A stretch of DNA of 64,000 bases from Enterobacterales bacterium (lineage in GTDB: Bacteria; Pseudomonadota; Gammaproteobacteria; Enterobacterales; Kangiellaceae), in assembly GCA_030949565.1 (NCBI GenBank), contig JAUZSK010000079.1, positions 44,735 through 108,734 on the forward strand, in the 5' to 3' direction. The translations under genes and the position numbers were made by a program. The notes under the pieces are model-generated. The model was not told where the DNA came from. It made no database searches and saw only the letters and a program-made list of their open reading frames with translations. Shown piece by piece: positions 21,067 to 31,569 of this stretch. Each line of letters opens with the position of its first letter. Within the stretch, counting starts at the first letter, position 1.

Positions 21067-22887
21067 TTACAAAAAAGAAAAAGAATCATCATCCAATCGC
21101 ATAATACTTTTGGGGTCGCTCATCATGGTGGTAGATAAACTCTTGATTCGTGGGAATACGCGGTCGAAATAAAACTCTGCAGCTCTCACTTTAGCGCGAT
21201 AAAATTCAATATTATCCGGTTTTTCTGCAATTTTTTCATTGGCTTTTTGTGCCATCATGGTCCACATATAGGCCATGGTGATATAGCCGGAAAACATTAA
21301 ATAATCCACCGATGCCGTTCCGACAATATCACGGTTTTTGCGCGCCTTTAATGCCAAACGAAGCGAATACTGCTGCCAATTAAGCACCGCTTTGCTCAGT
21401 GGCCAAATAAACTTATTCATACGACGACCATGGGGATTATCCGAAATCATACTATGATCTTTACAATAGCCAAGTATTTCTCTAGCAAAATTTTGTAAGC
21501 TATGGCCTCTTTGCATCAGTATTTTCCGGCCTAATAAATCAAGTGCTTGAATACCGGTAGTGCCTTCATACAAGGTTGAGATGCGCGCGTCTCGCACAAT
21601 CTGCTCTAAACCCCATTCTTTAATATAACCATGACCACCAAAAACCTGCATACCCAAGTTAGCCGACTCTAATCCCAATTCGGTCAAAAAGGCTTTTAAA
21701 ATGGGTGTCAAAAATCCAAGCTGATCATCATATTTTGCCTTCTCTTTTTCATTTTTGGCTAGATTTAAGTTGTCCACAATTTTGCCGGCATAGTAAATCA
21801 TGGCGCGACCACCTTCAGAAATTACCTTTTGCATCATCAACATTTTTCGCACATCGGGATGCACAATAATAGGATCGGCCTCTAATTCTGGTTTTTTAAT
21901 CCCCGATAGTGAACGCATTGAAATCCGCTCTTTCGCGTAGGGCAGTGATATTTGGAAAGCTAATTCTGAACTACTTACGCCCTGCATGGCGGTTCCGATC
22001 CGAGCCGTATTCATAAAAGTAAACATATATTCCAGACCATGATTGGCCTCGCCAATCAAAAAACCTTTTGCATTATCAAAATTTAGAACAGCGGTTGAGG
22101 ATGCTTTAATCCCCATTTTATCCTCTATCGAACCACAGGTCACCGCGTTTTTCTGTCCCAAACTCGAATCATCATTGACTAAAACCTTAGGCACAATAAA
22201 TACCGATATCCCGCGAGTGCCTTTGGGCGCATCCGGTAGTTTGGCCAAAACAATATGAATAATATTATCTGTTAAATCATGCTCACCGGCAGAAATAAAA
22301 ATTTTACTTCCCGTAATATCATAACTTCCATCATTATTGGGTACCGCTTTTGTTCGGATCTGACCTAAATCTGACCCACATTGAGCCTCGGTTAGACACA
22401 TAGTCCCCGCCCATTCGCCAGAGGTTAATTTAGGCAAATAACATTGCTTTTGTGCCTCACTGGCATGTTCAATCAGCGTATTCATGGCGCCCAGTGACAA
22501 GCCAGGATACATGGCCCAAGCCCAGTTAGCCGTCGCCATCATTTCAGTACGGACCAATCCAATTGAAGGCGGTAAACCTTGTCCACCGTATTCCACTGGA
22601 TGAGCCAGCCCTTGCCAACCGGCTTCCACATAGGTTTGATAAGACTCTTTAAAACCTTTAGGCGTAGTAACCTCGCCATCGTTAAAATGACAACCTTCCT
22701 TATCACCTGACTGGTAGAGGGGTGAAAGCTCGCTGGAACAAAATTTATTGCACTCCTCCATAATCATCTCAACTAAGTCTTGAGTTGCCTCTTGGTATTC
22801 AGGATACTTTTGGTAATGCTCATAAAAATTGAAAACATCATCGAAAAGGAATTTAAGATCGGCAATTGGCGCGCTATATTGAGTCAT
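21067..22887 (-). CDS. Acyl-CoA dehydrogenase (DmdC/AcdA type)
   Basis: FAD-dependent acyl-CoA dehydrogenase of the 600-residue class that includes 3-methylmercaptopropionyl-CoA dehydrogenases; 606 residues. The FAD/substrate segment MCLTEAQCGSDLGQIRTKA, the flavin-contacting QVFGGHGYIKEWGLEQI and the catalytic glutamate in STLYEGTTGIQALDLLGRK are all present, followed by the extra C-terminal domain of this class. Chain-length or DMSP-derived substrate cannot be decided from sequence; general fatty-acid oxidation is the conservative call. Confidence 0.88.
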   Translation of the reverse strand: MTQYSAPIADLKFLFDDVFNFYEHYQKYPEYQEATQDLVEMIMEECNKFCSSELSPLYQSGDKEGCHFNDGEVTTPKGFKESYQTYVEAGWQGLAHPVEYGGQGLPPSIGLVRTEMMATANWAWAMYPGLSLGAMNTLIEHASEAQKQCYLPKLTSGEWAGTMCLTEAQCGSDLGQIRTKAVPNNDGSYDITGSKIFISAGEHDLTDNIIHIVLAKLPDAPKGTRGISVFIVPKVLVNDDSSLGQKNAVTCGSIEDKMGIKASSTAVLNFDNAKGFLIGEANHGLEYMFTFMNTARIGTAMQGVSSSELAFQISLPYAKERISMRSLSGIKKPELEADPIIVHPDVRKMLMMQKVISEGGRAMIYYAGKIVDNLNLAKNEKEKAKYDDQLGFLTPILKAFLTELGLESANLGMQVFGGHGYIKEWGLEQIVRDARISTLYEGTTGIQALDLLGRKILMQRGHSLQNFAREILGYCKDHSMISDNPHGRRMNKFIWPLSKAVLNWQQYSLRLALKARKNRDIVGTASVDYLMFSGYITMAYMWTMMAQKANEKIAEKPDNIEFYRAKVRAAEFYFDRVFPRIKSLSTTMMSDPKSIMRLDDDSFSFL

Positions 22888-23069
22888 TTTGTAGCCTATT
22901 GAAAAAAAGTCGACAGCTTGTATGTTTTAAGTGTGGCATCTTTACTGGATAATTTCAACTGGTCGGATGAGTTATTTTTCAGGAAATAGCCCGTTATTGA
23001 CTTAAATCATCTTTAAACGCACTGTTGCTCGATATAAAAGCGCTAGCAATGATCAGCGGCATCTCATAG

Positions 23070-23106
23070 CCCAAGCGATAGATTGCCGCGCTTCGCTTGC
23101 AATGAA
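23070..23106. repeat. Probable dispersed intergenic repeat
   Basis: The stretch around GATTGCCGCGCTTCGCTTGC in the 289-base gap between the acyl-CoA dehydrogenase and hemH resembles a family of GC-rich dispersed repeats in gammaproteobacterial intergenic DNA (short arms GCGCTTCGC with neighbouring GCAA). Low confidence: only one copy is in the window. Confidence 0.3.
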
Positions 23107-23176
23107 CTCACCCAAAGATGACATATCACCACACATCAACTAGAATACCGCTACCTTAACCAAACTGCTGTTCTAA

Positions 23177-24202
23177 ATGACAAAAACTGCCGTTTTACTG
23201 GCTAATCTCGGTTCGCCAGATGCGCCAACCGCTGCCGCATTGCACGATTACTTGGATGAGTTTCTGATGGACCCTTGGGTTTTACAAATGCCTTGGATCA
23301 TTCGTCGTTTATTGCTTAGCCTACTGGTGTTACCCAGCCGACCAAAAGAATCGGCTAAGGCTTATCAGAAAGTCTGGACTGACCAAGGCTCACCCTTGTT
23401 GGTTTATTCTCGTCAGCTTTTAGAGAAACTGAAACGACAAGTCGAGCAACCCGTTTTTCTGTCGATGCGCTACGGAAGCCCTAGTATTGAAAGCCAATTG
23501 TTGGCTATCAGTGAACTCGGAAGCATTGATGAAGTGATTTTTATCCCGCTATATCCTCATTTTGCCGATAGCACTGTGACCACCAGCATCAAGCAAGCAG
23601 AAACAGTCATTCAGCAGCGAGATCTCAAGTTAAAACTCAAAACCATTGATTTATTTTATGCCGATCCCGATTACACCGCGTTGCTAGCTGCAAAAATAAA
23701 ACCCTTCTTAGACAGTAAAGCTAACGCCCAACCCCATTTGGTTTTTAGTTACCACGGACTGCCTGAAATCCATCTTAAGAAAGCCGATCCCACCGGGTCG
23801 CATTGTTTGCACAGCCAAGATTGCTGCGATCAGCCGTCAGAGGCGCATAAAACCTGTTATCGCCACCAAGTCATGCAAACTACACAAAAAGTGGTGGCCA
23901 AGCTGGGTTTATCACCGCAGGACTACTCAGTTTGCTTTCAATCTCGTCTGGGTCGCGCTAAATGGCTTGAACCGAGTGCTGAGCAGATGATCGAGCAGCT
24001 TGCGGCGCAGGGGAAAAAGGACTTGGTAGTGGTTTGCCCGGCTTTTGTGACCGATTGCTTAGAAACTTTGGAAGAAATTGGTATGCGTGGTCAGGAGCAG
24101 TTTATCGCGGCGGGCGGGCGTTCATCGCAATTAATTCCCTGTCTTAATGACGATGATGAATGGGTACAACTGCTGGCTAAATGGATTAAACCATTGGTTT
24201 AA
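23177..24202 (+). CDS. hemH: Ferrochelatase
   Basis: Inserts Fe2+ into protoporphyrin IX, the last step of haem synthesis. 341 residues. Family segments: ANLGSPDAPTAAALHDYLDE at the N-terminus, FSYHGLP with the active-site histidine, FQSRLGRAKWLEPSAEQM and CPAFVTDCLETLEEIGM with the catalytic glutamate. There is a Cys-rich loop after the active-site histidine (CLHSQDCCDQPSEAHKTC), absent from the E. coli enzyme and shared by some other proteobacterial ferrochelatases. Confidence 0.95.
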   Translation: MTKTAVLLANLGSPDAPTAAALHDYLDEFLMDPWVLQMPWIIRRLLLSLLVLPSRPKESAKAYQKVWTDQGSPLLVYSRQLLEKLKRQVEQPVFLSMRYGSPSIESQLLAISELGSIDEVIFIPLYPHFADSTVTTSIKQAETVIQQRDLKLKLKTIDLFYADPDYTALLAAKIKPFLDSKANAQPHLVFSYHGLPEIHLKKADPTGSHCLHSQDCCDQPSEAHKTCYRHQVMQTTQKVVAKLGLSPQDYSVCFQSRLGRAKWLEPSAEQMIEQLAAQGKKDLVVVCPAFVTDCLETLEEIGMRGQEQFIAAGGRSSQLIPCLNDDDEWVQLLAKWIKPLV

Positions 24203-24432
24203 ACCATAAAAAACCGAATTGAACTTCAAAAATCGCCTTGTTAAGCCAATATTGAATGTATTTCTGACTGGTCAGATTAGCTATCGTTAATCATCATATC
24301 AGCGAAAACAGCATAACTCAGTCAGTTGACCCTACGGAATTATGGCGTTACAACACACTCGCTACATCTTACTTAGGCCGTTCTATGTGGGGATAATGTT
24401 CAGCTAAGAATTTCGTTCTTTAGCGCTTATTT

Positions 24433-24440
24433 GCTATAAT
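24433..24440 (+). promoter_or_regulatory. Extended -10 promoter of icmF
   Basis: TGCTATAAT at 24432-24440 is a perfect extended -10 element, 82 bases upstream of the icmF ATG; the -35 region (TTCGTT) is poor, as is usual for extended -10 promoters. I saw no cobalamin riboswitch in the 300-base leader. Confidence 0.45.
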
Positions 24441-24521
24441 AAGGGCTTAATCTTTAACCGCTTTTTACTTTTCTGAAGCGATAAGCAAGCAAACTCAATC
24501 GGCTTTTTTTAGGAACCACCT

Positions 24522-27500
24522 ATGACTCACAGTCACACCGACTCTCTAAGCATCTATAAAGCCAAACATAAAATCCGTATGGTGACGGCAGCCTCTCTAT
24601 TTGATGGACATGACGCTGCAATCAATATTATGCGTAGAATCATTCAAGCCACAGGTTGCGAGGTCATCCATCTAGGGCACAACCGCTCAGTACAAGAGGT
24701 GGTCAACTGCGCCATTCAAGAAGATGTACAAGCCATCGCGATGACTTCCTATCAGGGCGGTCATGTTGAATATTTAAAATATATGGTGGATTTATTAGCC
24801 GAGGCTCATTGCAGCCATATTCAGGTGTTTGCTGGCGGTGGTGGCGTCATACTGCCTACAGAAATCAAAGAACTTGAAGCTTACGGTGTGGCGCGAATTT
24901 TTACCCCCGATGACGGTCGTACAATGGGCTTGCAAGGCATGATCAATGATCTGGTTAAACGCTCCGACTTTGCTACCGGTGACTTAACTGAAAAACGCAA
25001 TAATATAGCCGCAGTGCCCCAGGTTCATCAACAACGCGAAATTGGCAAACTTATTTCAGCGGCAGAAAATTTCTCCGAAGCTTCAAAAAAAAAACTTACT
25101 TGATCAGGTGCGTACAAAAGCGGCTCAATCAAAAGTTCCTGTTTTGGGGATCACGGGCACTGGAGGCGCTGGAAAATCATCACTAGTGGATGAGTTAGTC
25201 AGACGTTTTTTGATGGATTTTGAAGATAAAAATATCGCTATTATTTCGGTTGATCCTTCTAAACGAAAAAACCGGCGGTGCCCTGCTGGGTGATCGTATT
25301 CGTATGAATGCCATCGATGATCCACGCGTGTATATGCGCTCTCTGGCAACCCGTCAATCGAACTTAGCGCTTAGCCCACACATTCATGATGCGGTGGATA
25401 TCGTTAAAGCGGCAGGTTTTGATTTAGTGATTTTGGAAACCTCGGGCATTGGACAGTCAGATACCGAAATTGAAGAGCACTCGGATATCGCGATGTATGT
25501 TATGACTCCAGAATACGGCGCGGCGACTCAACTTGAAAAAATCGATATGCTAGACTTTGCCGATTTAATCGCCATCAATAAATTTGATAAACGCGGTGCA
25601 CAGGATGCTCTGCGAGATGTGCAAAAACAATATCAACGCAATCATACACGCTTTGACCAAGCTACCAGCGAAATGCCGGTCTATGGCACCATCGCCAGTC
25701 TCTTTAATGATCCAGGCACCAATCAGCTGTATTTTAGTCTCATGAAAATCATTGAGAAAAAAACCAATGGCGCGCTTCAATCAAAACAGCCGCTAGTCAC
25801 TAACCTCACTGAACAACCCTTTATCATTCCACCGAAAAGAACCCGTTATCTCGCTGAAATTGCGGAAAATAATCGCGCCTATGATGAGCGAGCGCAACAA
25901 CAAGCAGAGCAAGCTCAAAAGCTGCAAGCGGTTAAGCAAACGCAACAGTCTTTAATAGAATATGATAATGAAGCAAACAATCGGGATCTCCAACAAAAAT
26001 TACAGCAGCTAGAAAAAAATATTGAACTTAAACTCGACCGAGAAAATAGTCTGTTGCTAGAAAACTGGGAAAAAGAATGCAGTGCCTACCAACAAGAATT
26101 TTTCGAATATCAGGTCAGAGATAAAAGCATTAAGGTTGAAACACATACCCTCTCACTTTCGGGGCAAAAAATACCTAAAATATCGGTACCAAAATATCAA
26201 GGCTGGGGCGACCGTTTAAAATGGAAACTGCAAGAAAATTTTCCAGGGCAATTCCCTTACACCGCAGGCGTTTTTCCGTTTAAGCGTGAAGGCGAAGATC
26301 CGACTCGCATGTTTGCCGGTGAAGGTGGTCCAGAACGCACTAACCGCCGTTTTCATTATGTCAGTAAGGGTATGCCAGCTGCCAGACTTTCTACAGCCTT
26401 TGATTCGGTCACATTGTACGGTGATGATCCCGATCTGAGACCGGATATTTTTGGTAAAATTGGAAATGCAGGCGTTTCTATTTGTTGTCTGGATGATGCT
26501 AAAAAACTCTATTCTGGCTTTCGATTGACCCAACCCACCACTTCGGTCTCCATGACCATCAATGGTCCAGCGCCTATTTTGGTCGGTTTTTTTATGAATG
26601 CCGCTATCGATCAGGAATGTGAAATATATATTAAACAGCAAGCATTAGAAGAGTCGGTTAGAAAAAAAATTACGACAATTTATGCAAAAAAGCAATTACC
26701 TCTACCCTGCTACCAAGGTGAAATACCCGAAGGCCATGATGGACTCGGATTAATGCTCTTGGGGATCACCGGTGATCAAGTATTAGACAAAGACATCTAT
26801 GAAAAAATAAAATATGACACCATTCAAAAAGTGCGCGGGACCGTCCAAGCGGATATTTTGAAAGAAGATCAAGCGCAAAACACCTGTATTTTTTCCACCG
26901 AATTCGCGTTGCGTTTAATGGGTGATGTGCAGCAATATTTTATCGAGAAAAATATTCGTAATTTTTACTCCGTTTCAATTTCTGGCTACCATATCGCTGA
27001 AGCCGGTGCTAATCCTATTTCTCAGTTAGCCTTCACCTTGTCCAATGGTTTTACCTTTGTTGAATATTATTTAGCGCGCGGTATGGACATCAATAAATTT
27101 GCACCTAATTTTAGTTTCTTTTTCTCCAATGGTGTTGACCCAGAATATGCAGTCATCGGACGCGTTGCGCGTAGAATTTGGGCCAAAGCGATGAAGCATA
27201 AATACAAGGCGAATTCTCGCGCACAAATGCTTAAATACCATATTCAAACATCGGGGCGTTCTTTGCATGCGCAGGAAATAGATTTCAACGACATCCGCAC
27301 CACGCTGCAAGCGCTGTATGCCATTTACGATAATTGCAATTCTTTACACACCAATGCCTATGATGAAGCCATCACCACCCCAACCGAAGCCTCGGTCAGA
27401 CGCGCCATGGCAATCCAATTAATTATTAATCGTGAGTTAGGGCTCAATAAAAATCAAAATCCGCTACAAGGTTCTTTTATTATTGAAGAGCTCACGGATT

Positions 27501-27934
27501 TAGTAGAAGAAGCCATTTTAATCGAGTTTGAACGCATCAGTGAGCGCGGTGGCGTACTTGGCGCAATGGAGACCATGTATCAACGCTCCAAGATTCAAGA
27601 AGAATCCATGCACTATGAAACCCTTAAACATACTGGCGAATACCCGATCATCGGCGTGAATACCTTCTTATCCAGTGAAGGCTCTCCCACCGTTATTCCA
27701 GAAGAAGTCATCCGTTCCACCGATGAAGAAAAGAAATATCAAATTGACATGTTAGCCCGTTTAAATAAAGCTAATAGTGATCAGATTGACACTCAAATCG
27801 AAGCTATCAAAAAAGCCGCATTAGACAATGAAAATATCTTTGAAGTGTTAATGGAAGCGACTAAATATTGCTCGCTGGGTAAAATTTCACACACCTTGTA
27901 TCAAGTCGGTGGACAATATCGCAGAAATATGTAG
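24522..27934 (+). CDS. icmF: Fused isobutyryl-CoA mutase IcmF (two frameshifts)
   Basis: Adenosylcobalamin-dependent acyl-CoA mutase with its own G-protein chaperone in one chain. Order: B12-binding domain ([12 protein letters not shown] and [11 protein letters not shown]), P-loop GTPase domain ([13 protein letters not shown], then [20 protein letters not shown] after repair), linker with a Gln-rich coiled coil, and the large substrate-binding TIM-barrel domain with [19 protein letters not shown] and [19 protein letters not shown]. The frame breaks at a ten-A run (25085-25094) and a six-A run (25266-25271); removing one base at each gives about 1136 residues, near the known 1080-1100. Substrate (isobutyryl-CoA/butyryl-CoA or a relative) is inferred from domain order. 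Confidence 0.93.
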
Positions 27935-27935
27935 C

Positions 27936-27972
27936 CTCGATGGAATGCTTTTTAGCCAATCGAGGCATATGA
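27936..27972. repeat. Hairpin downstream of icmF
   Basis: Inverted repeat CCTCGAT / ATCGAGG just after the icmF stop, without a T tract; it could stabilise the transcript end or be a weak terminator. Confidence 0.35.
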
Positions 27973-28055
27973 AACCCGGCTAAGATGTCAGGCTAATAAA
28001 CAAATAATTGGCAAGGTCTAACAAAATCTTAATTTTAATTTCGCCATAGATTTGA

Positions 28056-29237
28056 CTAGAGAACTTTTATATTATCGACGTGAATCACTTCATTGACTCG
28101 CCCTTGCTTATCCGAAAATAAGTAGTAATAGCCACCCGTATCTGCTCGTATAATTTTTGGCTCTTGGCTAAAGTCTACGCGACCACCCGTAATTTTCACA
28201 ATTGAATTCTTTGAACGCCAAATCACTCCGCGTATTTTTCCGTAGTTATGGACTTCCATTCCAAGCATTCGATGCATGCTACTTTGATTTTTCACCACAC
28301 CTTGTCTACCAATATTGTGGCAATAATTTAAATCCGATTTAGGGCAAAGATTCATATCCATCCAATTAGGTTCTTGATCATAGATAGCTTTATGAGCTTT
28401 TTTAGTTTTATTATTCCAACTTTGTAAGCGAACTTCTATTAATTCCATCACTTGATTGAAGGACCGATTATTGACCTCTTGATCAGAGAGCTTAACTCGA
28501 TCCATTGTTCCCCCAAGTTTCATTCGAATCTTACTAAAAACCTTCTGCTTAAAAACTGCCGGTAACTGCTCAATCACAATTGATTCAATTTCCTTTCGCG
28601 ATAAAACATAAAATCGGGTTGCTGGATTGCTTTTAATGGTTTGTAATAATTCCTTTAGTTTTGACTTAAGACCACTGGTTGAAATCAGTTGATGACTGAC
28701 AACTTTGGGGTGTTCGAAGGTTCGGTATCTAAGATCGATTGATTGGGCGTCTAGCAGCTTAGCGATCCCGTCCCATTCAATTGGAAAGGTAAACCTGTAT
28801 ATTTTAATCGATTCACCAGTATTGCCTTGGGCGACCAATAAACTAGGTTGCGTTGTCGCTCGTTCATGCGGCAATTTGTTTTTCTTATTATCTACAGCCA
28901 AATAACTAAAATCAAAACCTTCAATATTTATGCTGGTTCGAAGTTCACCTAGCCATCGCCCAAGTTGTCCATTTTTTGATATTTCTAGCCAAAAGGATAG
29001 CCGAACATTATCTTGCTCTGTAACAATAAGCCAACCATTACCGACCAGCTCTTTTTTCTCATCACTTTTATAGATAGGCTGAGTGAGCAGTTGCCACTTA
29101 CTTGGAGCAATTTCTGCTTTTCCTTGTGGAATATAGACTAAACAAAAGACTAGCAATAATGCATTAAACAGAATGATTAGAGGATGATTTGAATTCAAGC
29201 CTAACTTTATTATTATTTTCATTATTGTTTTATTCAA
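28056..29237 (-). CDS. Exported hypothetical protein
   Basis: 393 residues, not recognised. A cytoplasmic Lys-rich start is followed by one hydrophobic segment (LIILFNALLLVFCLVYIPQG, about residues 21-40), either a signal peptide cleaved after it or an N-terminal anchor. The mature part is mixed and basic and ends in a beta-rich stretch (GGYYYLFSDKQGRVNEVI). Cysteines occur in a short run near residues 300-310 (NLCPKSDLNYCHN). It is divergent from the rhodanese gene across a 473-base region rich in palindromes. No function is assigned. Confidence 0.5.
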   Translation of the reverse strand: MNKTIMKIIIKLGLNSNHPLIILFNALLLVFCLVYIPQGKAEIAPSKWQLLTQPIYKSDEKKELVGNGWLIVTEQDNVRLSFWLEISKNGQLGRWLGELRTSINIEGFDFSYLAVDNKKNKLPHERATTQPSLLVAQGNTGESIKIYRFTFPIEWDGIAKLLDAQSIDLRYRTFEHPKVVSHQLISTSGLKSKLKELLQTIKSNPATRFYVLSRKEIESIVIEQLPAVFKQKVFSKIRMKLGGTMDRVKLSDQEVNNRSFNQVMELIEVRLQSWNNKTKKAHKAIYDQEPNWMDMNLCPKSDLNYCHNIGRQGVVKNQSSMHRMLGMEVHNYGKIRGVIWRSKNSIVKITGGRVDFSQEPKIIRADTGGYYYLFSDKQGRVNEVIHVDNIKVL

Positions 29238-29313
29238 TGGGATTTAGGTATCTAATTCTAGCCCATTCGCGTTACAAAAACAAAAACGCCGAATTTCTTC
29301 AAGCAGCACAGGA

Positions 29314-29421
29314 TGCACCATTTTGGTGCATCATTTGATTAAATTTGATAATTTGCACCATTTTGGTGCATTTCTGCCACTTTTGACAAAGTTCTCCTAA
29401 ATTTTGCACCAAAATGGTGCA
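29314..29421. promoter_or_regulatory. Three copies of a 17-bp palindrome (NtrC-like sites)
   Basis: Copies at 29314-29330, 29354-29370 (TGCACCATTTTGGTGCA) and 29405-29421 (its reverse complement). All have 7-base arms around a 3-base centre. The arms and 17-base length match NtrC enhancer sites such as those before glnA in enterics (TGCACC, 5 bases, GGTGCA). Spacings of 40 and 51 bases are close to four and five helical turns. No sigma-54 promoter with correct GG/GC spacing was found in either direction, so NtrC control is a suggestion only. Confidence 0.6.
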
Positions 29422-29535
29422 AAGAAAGTTCAATTGAAAAGTTATATAGCACTTTCATTAGGGTGACCAATGCTGCAAATGATAGAAATAATCTATCAAA
29501 AGCGCCGTTAACAACCAAACGATCCTAAGCAAACC

Positions 29536-29580
29536 TTGACTTTTTACCCAATAACACCATATATTAGACACAACTAATAT
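29536..29580 (+). promoter_or_regulatory. Promoter and overlapping operator of the rhodanese gene
   Basis: A sigma-70 promoter, -35 TTGACT (29536-29541), 18-base spacer, -10 TATATT (29560-29565). A perfect inverted repeat ATATTAG, six bases, CTAATAT (29561-29580) lies on the -10 box, the usual place for a repressor. The same arrangement occurs before the SQR gene at 63249-63292. Confidence 0.6.
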
Positions 29581-29710
29581 AGTGTCCCTAACAAAGTAAG
29601 GGCTAATATAAATAGTATCCAAATTATGCAACCATGTGACTAGCCTAAAAAATACTTGTTTTAGGTTATAGAAACGACGGGCATCACAATTGAAACTTTA
29701 AAGGCTACTT

Positions 29711-30484
29711 ATGACAACCACATGTGAATTATCAATGCAGCACAGAAACCTGCAGCAACAAGGTTATAAAGATTACAACTCCGAGCAACTCAGGCAGATT
29801 GATATGGGGCTTCGATTTACCCCCGCAACCTGCTCACTTATCGCTATTTATGGCCTCGTTATCCAAAGCCCCGCCGTTTTATTTACGGTGGCATTTTTAG
29901 GAGTTTTGGCTTTCTTCTTTCCTGCCGGTCATCCAATGGATTTATTCTATAACAAAGTAATTGCTAAGGCGTTAAAAGCTGAACCGCTTCCACCTAATCC
30001 ATTGCAACGTCGACTTGCTTGTTTTGCTGCCGGTATCATGAATAGCATGGCTGCTATTTTCTTTATTGTGAGCTTACCCATGGCTGCCTATATTACTGGT
30101 GGAATGCTGATGATTTTGCAAGCCATTGTGATATTCACCCACTTTTGTACGCTTTCTTGGATGTATGAAAAGGTTTTAAAATTTTTTGGTTCATGGAGCA
30201 AGCCAGTGGATGAAGCGCTAGCTAAACAGCTGATTCAAGAGGGCGCTCTATTAATCGATGTACGTGGCCCTGACGAGTTTTCAAAAGGACATCTAAACGG
30301 TGCTATCAATGTACCTTTAGACAATATTGAAACTCAAGTAGAAGAGTTTAAAGAATGTAAGGTTATGCTTTATTGTGCATCAGGTATGCGCAGCCAAATG
30401 GCTAAACAAAAGTTAACGGATGCAGGTTTAACTCAAGTTTTTGATCTCGGTGGTAAAAATCGTGCCGCTAAATTATTTGCTTGA
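29711..30484 (+). CDS. DUF4395 membrane domain fused to rhodanese
   Basis: 257 residues. Residues about 40-160 form four membrane helices of the DUF4395 type (with FFFPAGHPMDLFYNK and RRLACFAAGIMN). A C-terminal rhodanese domain faces the cytoplasm: LLIDVRGPDEFSKGHLNGAI and the active-site loop YCASGMRSQ with its persulfide-forming cysteine. Rhodaneses move sulfane sulfur to thiols; the fused membrane part may import or handle thiosulfate or persulfide, by analogy with YgaP-type proteins. The shared operator with the SQR gene supports a sulfide-oxidation role. Confidence 0.82.
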   Translation: MTTTCELSMQHRNLQQQGYKDYNSEQLRQIDMGLRFTPATCSLIAIYGLVIQSPAVLFTVAFLGVLAFFFPAGHPMDLFYNKVIAKALKAEPLPPNPLQRRLACFAAGIMNSMAAIFFIVSLPMAAYITGGMLMILQAIVIFTHFCTLSWMYEKVLKFFGSWSKPVDEALAKQLIQEGALLIDVRGPDEFSKGHLNGAINVPLDNIETQVEEFKECKVMLYCASGMRSQMAKQKLTDAGLTQVFDLGGKNRAAKLFA

Positions 30485-30563
30485 AGCTTAATTTAATATA
30501 GCGGTTCATTGCGCTTTAAAACTATTTTCCAGTCTAAACAGGTTTAATCCTAGTTGTCGTTCC

Positions 30564-30592
30564 GAGGGCCGCTGTACCGCCCTCTTTTTTTT
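30564..30592 (+). terminator. Rho-independent terminator of the rhodanese gene
   Basis: Stem GAGGGC / GCCCTC (30564-30569 and 30579-30584) with a 9-base loop, followed by eight T residues. Confidence 0.85.
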
Positions 30593-30619
30593 ACAAAAAT
30601 AGTCACCAAACAATACTTT

Positions 30620-31423
30620 TTACTGACCTTTAAATACCGCGTCACGCCTTTCTAAAAAGGACTGAACGCCTTCTTTTGCATCTTCGCTTTGCGCCACAGG
30701 TCCTAGATCTTTAAATAAACAATCCAGCGCGGCATTTTCGCCTTGCAACTGAGCAATGCGTGACGAGTTAAGACTAGCCCGAACGCCCAGCGGCGCCACT
30801 TTACATATTTTTTCAACAATTTGCCAAGCCGCCTTATGGATATTATCTAAAGGTTCAATTTGTTGCACCAGCCCCATTCGATAAGCATCTTCACCAGAAA
30901 ACTCATCGCCCGTCATCAAATAGCGTTGCGCATTGCTCCAGCCAATTTGCTGTTGTAATCTCACCGTCGCACCGCCACAGGGAAAAATCCCTCGTTTTAC
31001 TTCAATTTGAGCTAAACGAGTATCCGCCGTTGCTAGTCGAATATCGGTATTTAGCATTAATTCTAAACCGACAGTAAAACAAATACCTTGAACCGCCATA
31101 ACAATCGGTTTGGTTAATCTTTCACCCTGCACGCCAAAGGGATCAATCTCATCAGCTTCTAGTTGAGGCGCTTTGCCACTGGCGAAAATTGGTGCCCATT
31201 TTTCTAATTCTAATCCAGCCGTAAAATGATCACCCATGGCAATCAACAAACCACAGCGAATCTCAGGATCATGTTGTATTTGGTAATAGGCTTTGGCTAG
31301 GGTGTGATACATTTCGGGGCTAAAGGCGTTGTATTTTTTGGGACGATTAAACACCATTAACAAGCAATGCTGCTGTTTTTTTACCACTAAATATTCATCG
31401 CTTTTGATTTCAAAAATAGACAT
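30620..31423 (-). CDS. Enoyl-CoA hydratase/isomerase family protein
   Basis: Crotonase-fold protein of 267 residues. It has the oxyanion-hole segments FNRPKKYNAFSPEMYH and MGDHFTAGLELEKW, and KPIVMAVQGICFTVGLELML. The usual catalytic glutamates of enoyl-CoA hydratases are not clearly at both positions (RGIFPCGGATVRL replaces the standard second one), so the exact reaction (hydratase, isomerase or other) is open. It is monocistronic and convergent with the rhodanese gene. Confidence 0.8.
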   Translation of the reverse strand: MSIFEIKSDEYLVVKKQQHCLLMVFNRPKKYNAFSPEMYHTLAKAYYQIQHDPEIRCGLLIAMGDHFTAGLELEKWAPIFASGKAPQLEADEIDPFGVQGERLTKPIVMAVQGICFTVGLELMLNTDIRLATADTRLAQIEVKRGIFPCGGATVRLQQQIGWSNAQRYLMTGDEFSGEDAYRMGLVQQIEPLDNIHKAAWQIVEKICKVAPLGVRASLNSSRIAQLQGENAALDCLFKDLGPVAQSEDAKEGVQSFLERRDAVFKGQ

Positions 31424-31569
31424 AGGACTTCCCCATTAATTATCGATTATATTTTTGGTTGTCATTTTAAAGGACTTTGGGGCAACAAGCGAATTTTATC
31501 CCGTTGCTATAGAGGGCTATTTAACACATCAGAAACATTCTAGCCTAAGGGTGGTCTTTGCTAGGCGCA

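Noticed and set aside
26216-27310. Long minus-strand reading frames inside icmF
   Set aside because: They are shadows of the well-conserved mutase domain; no start signals and no protein features.
29455-29480. Sigma-54 promoter candidate (GGTGACCAATGCTGC)
   Set aside because: The GG and GC elements are 11 bases apart, whereas sigma-54 needs exactly 10; no better candidate was found on either strand.
29567-29590. NrdR-box-like ACAC ... GTGT near the rhodanese promoter
   Set aside because: The arms are 18 bases end to end rather than 16 and the centre does not match; it overlaps the better-supported ATATTAG palindrome.
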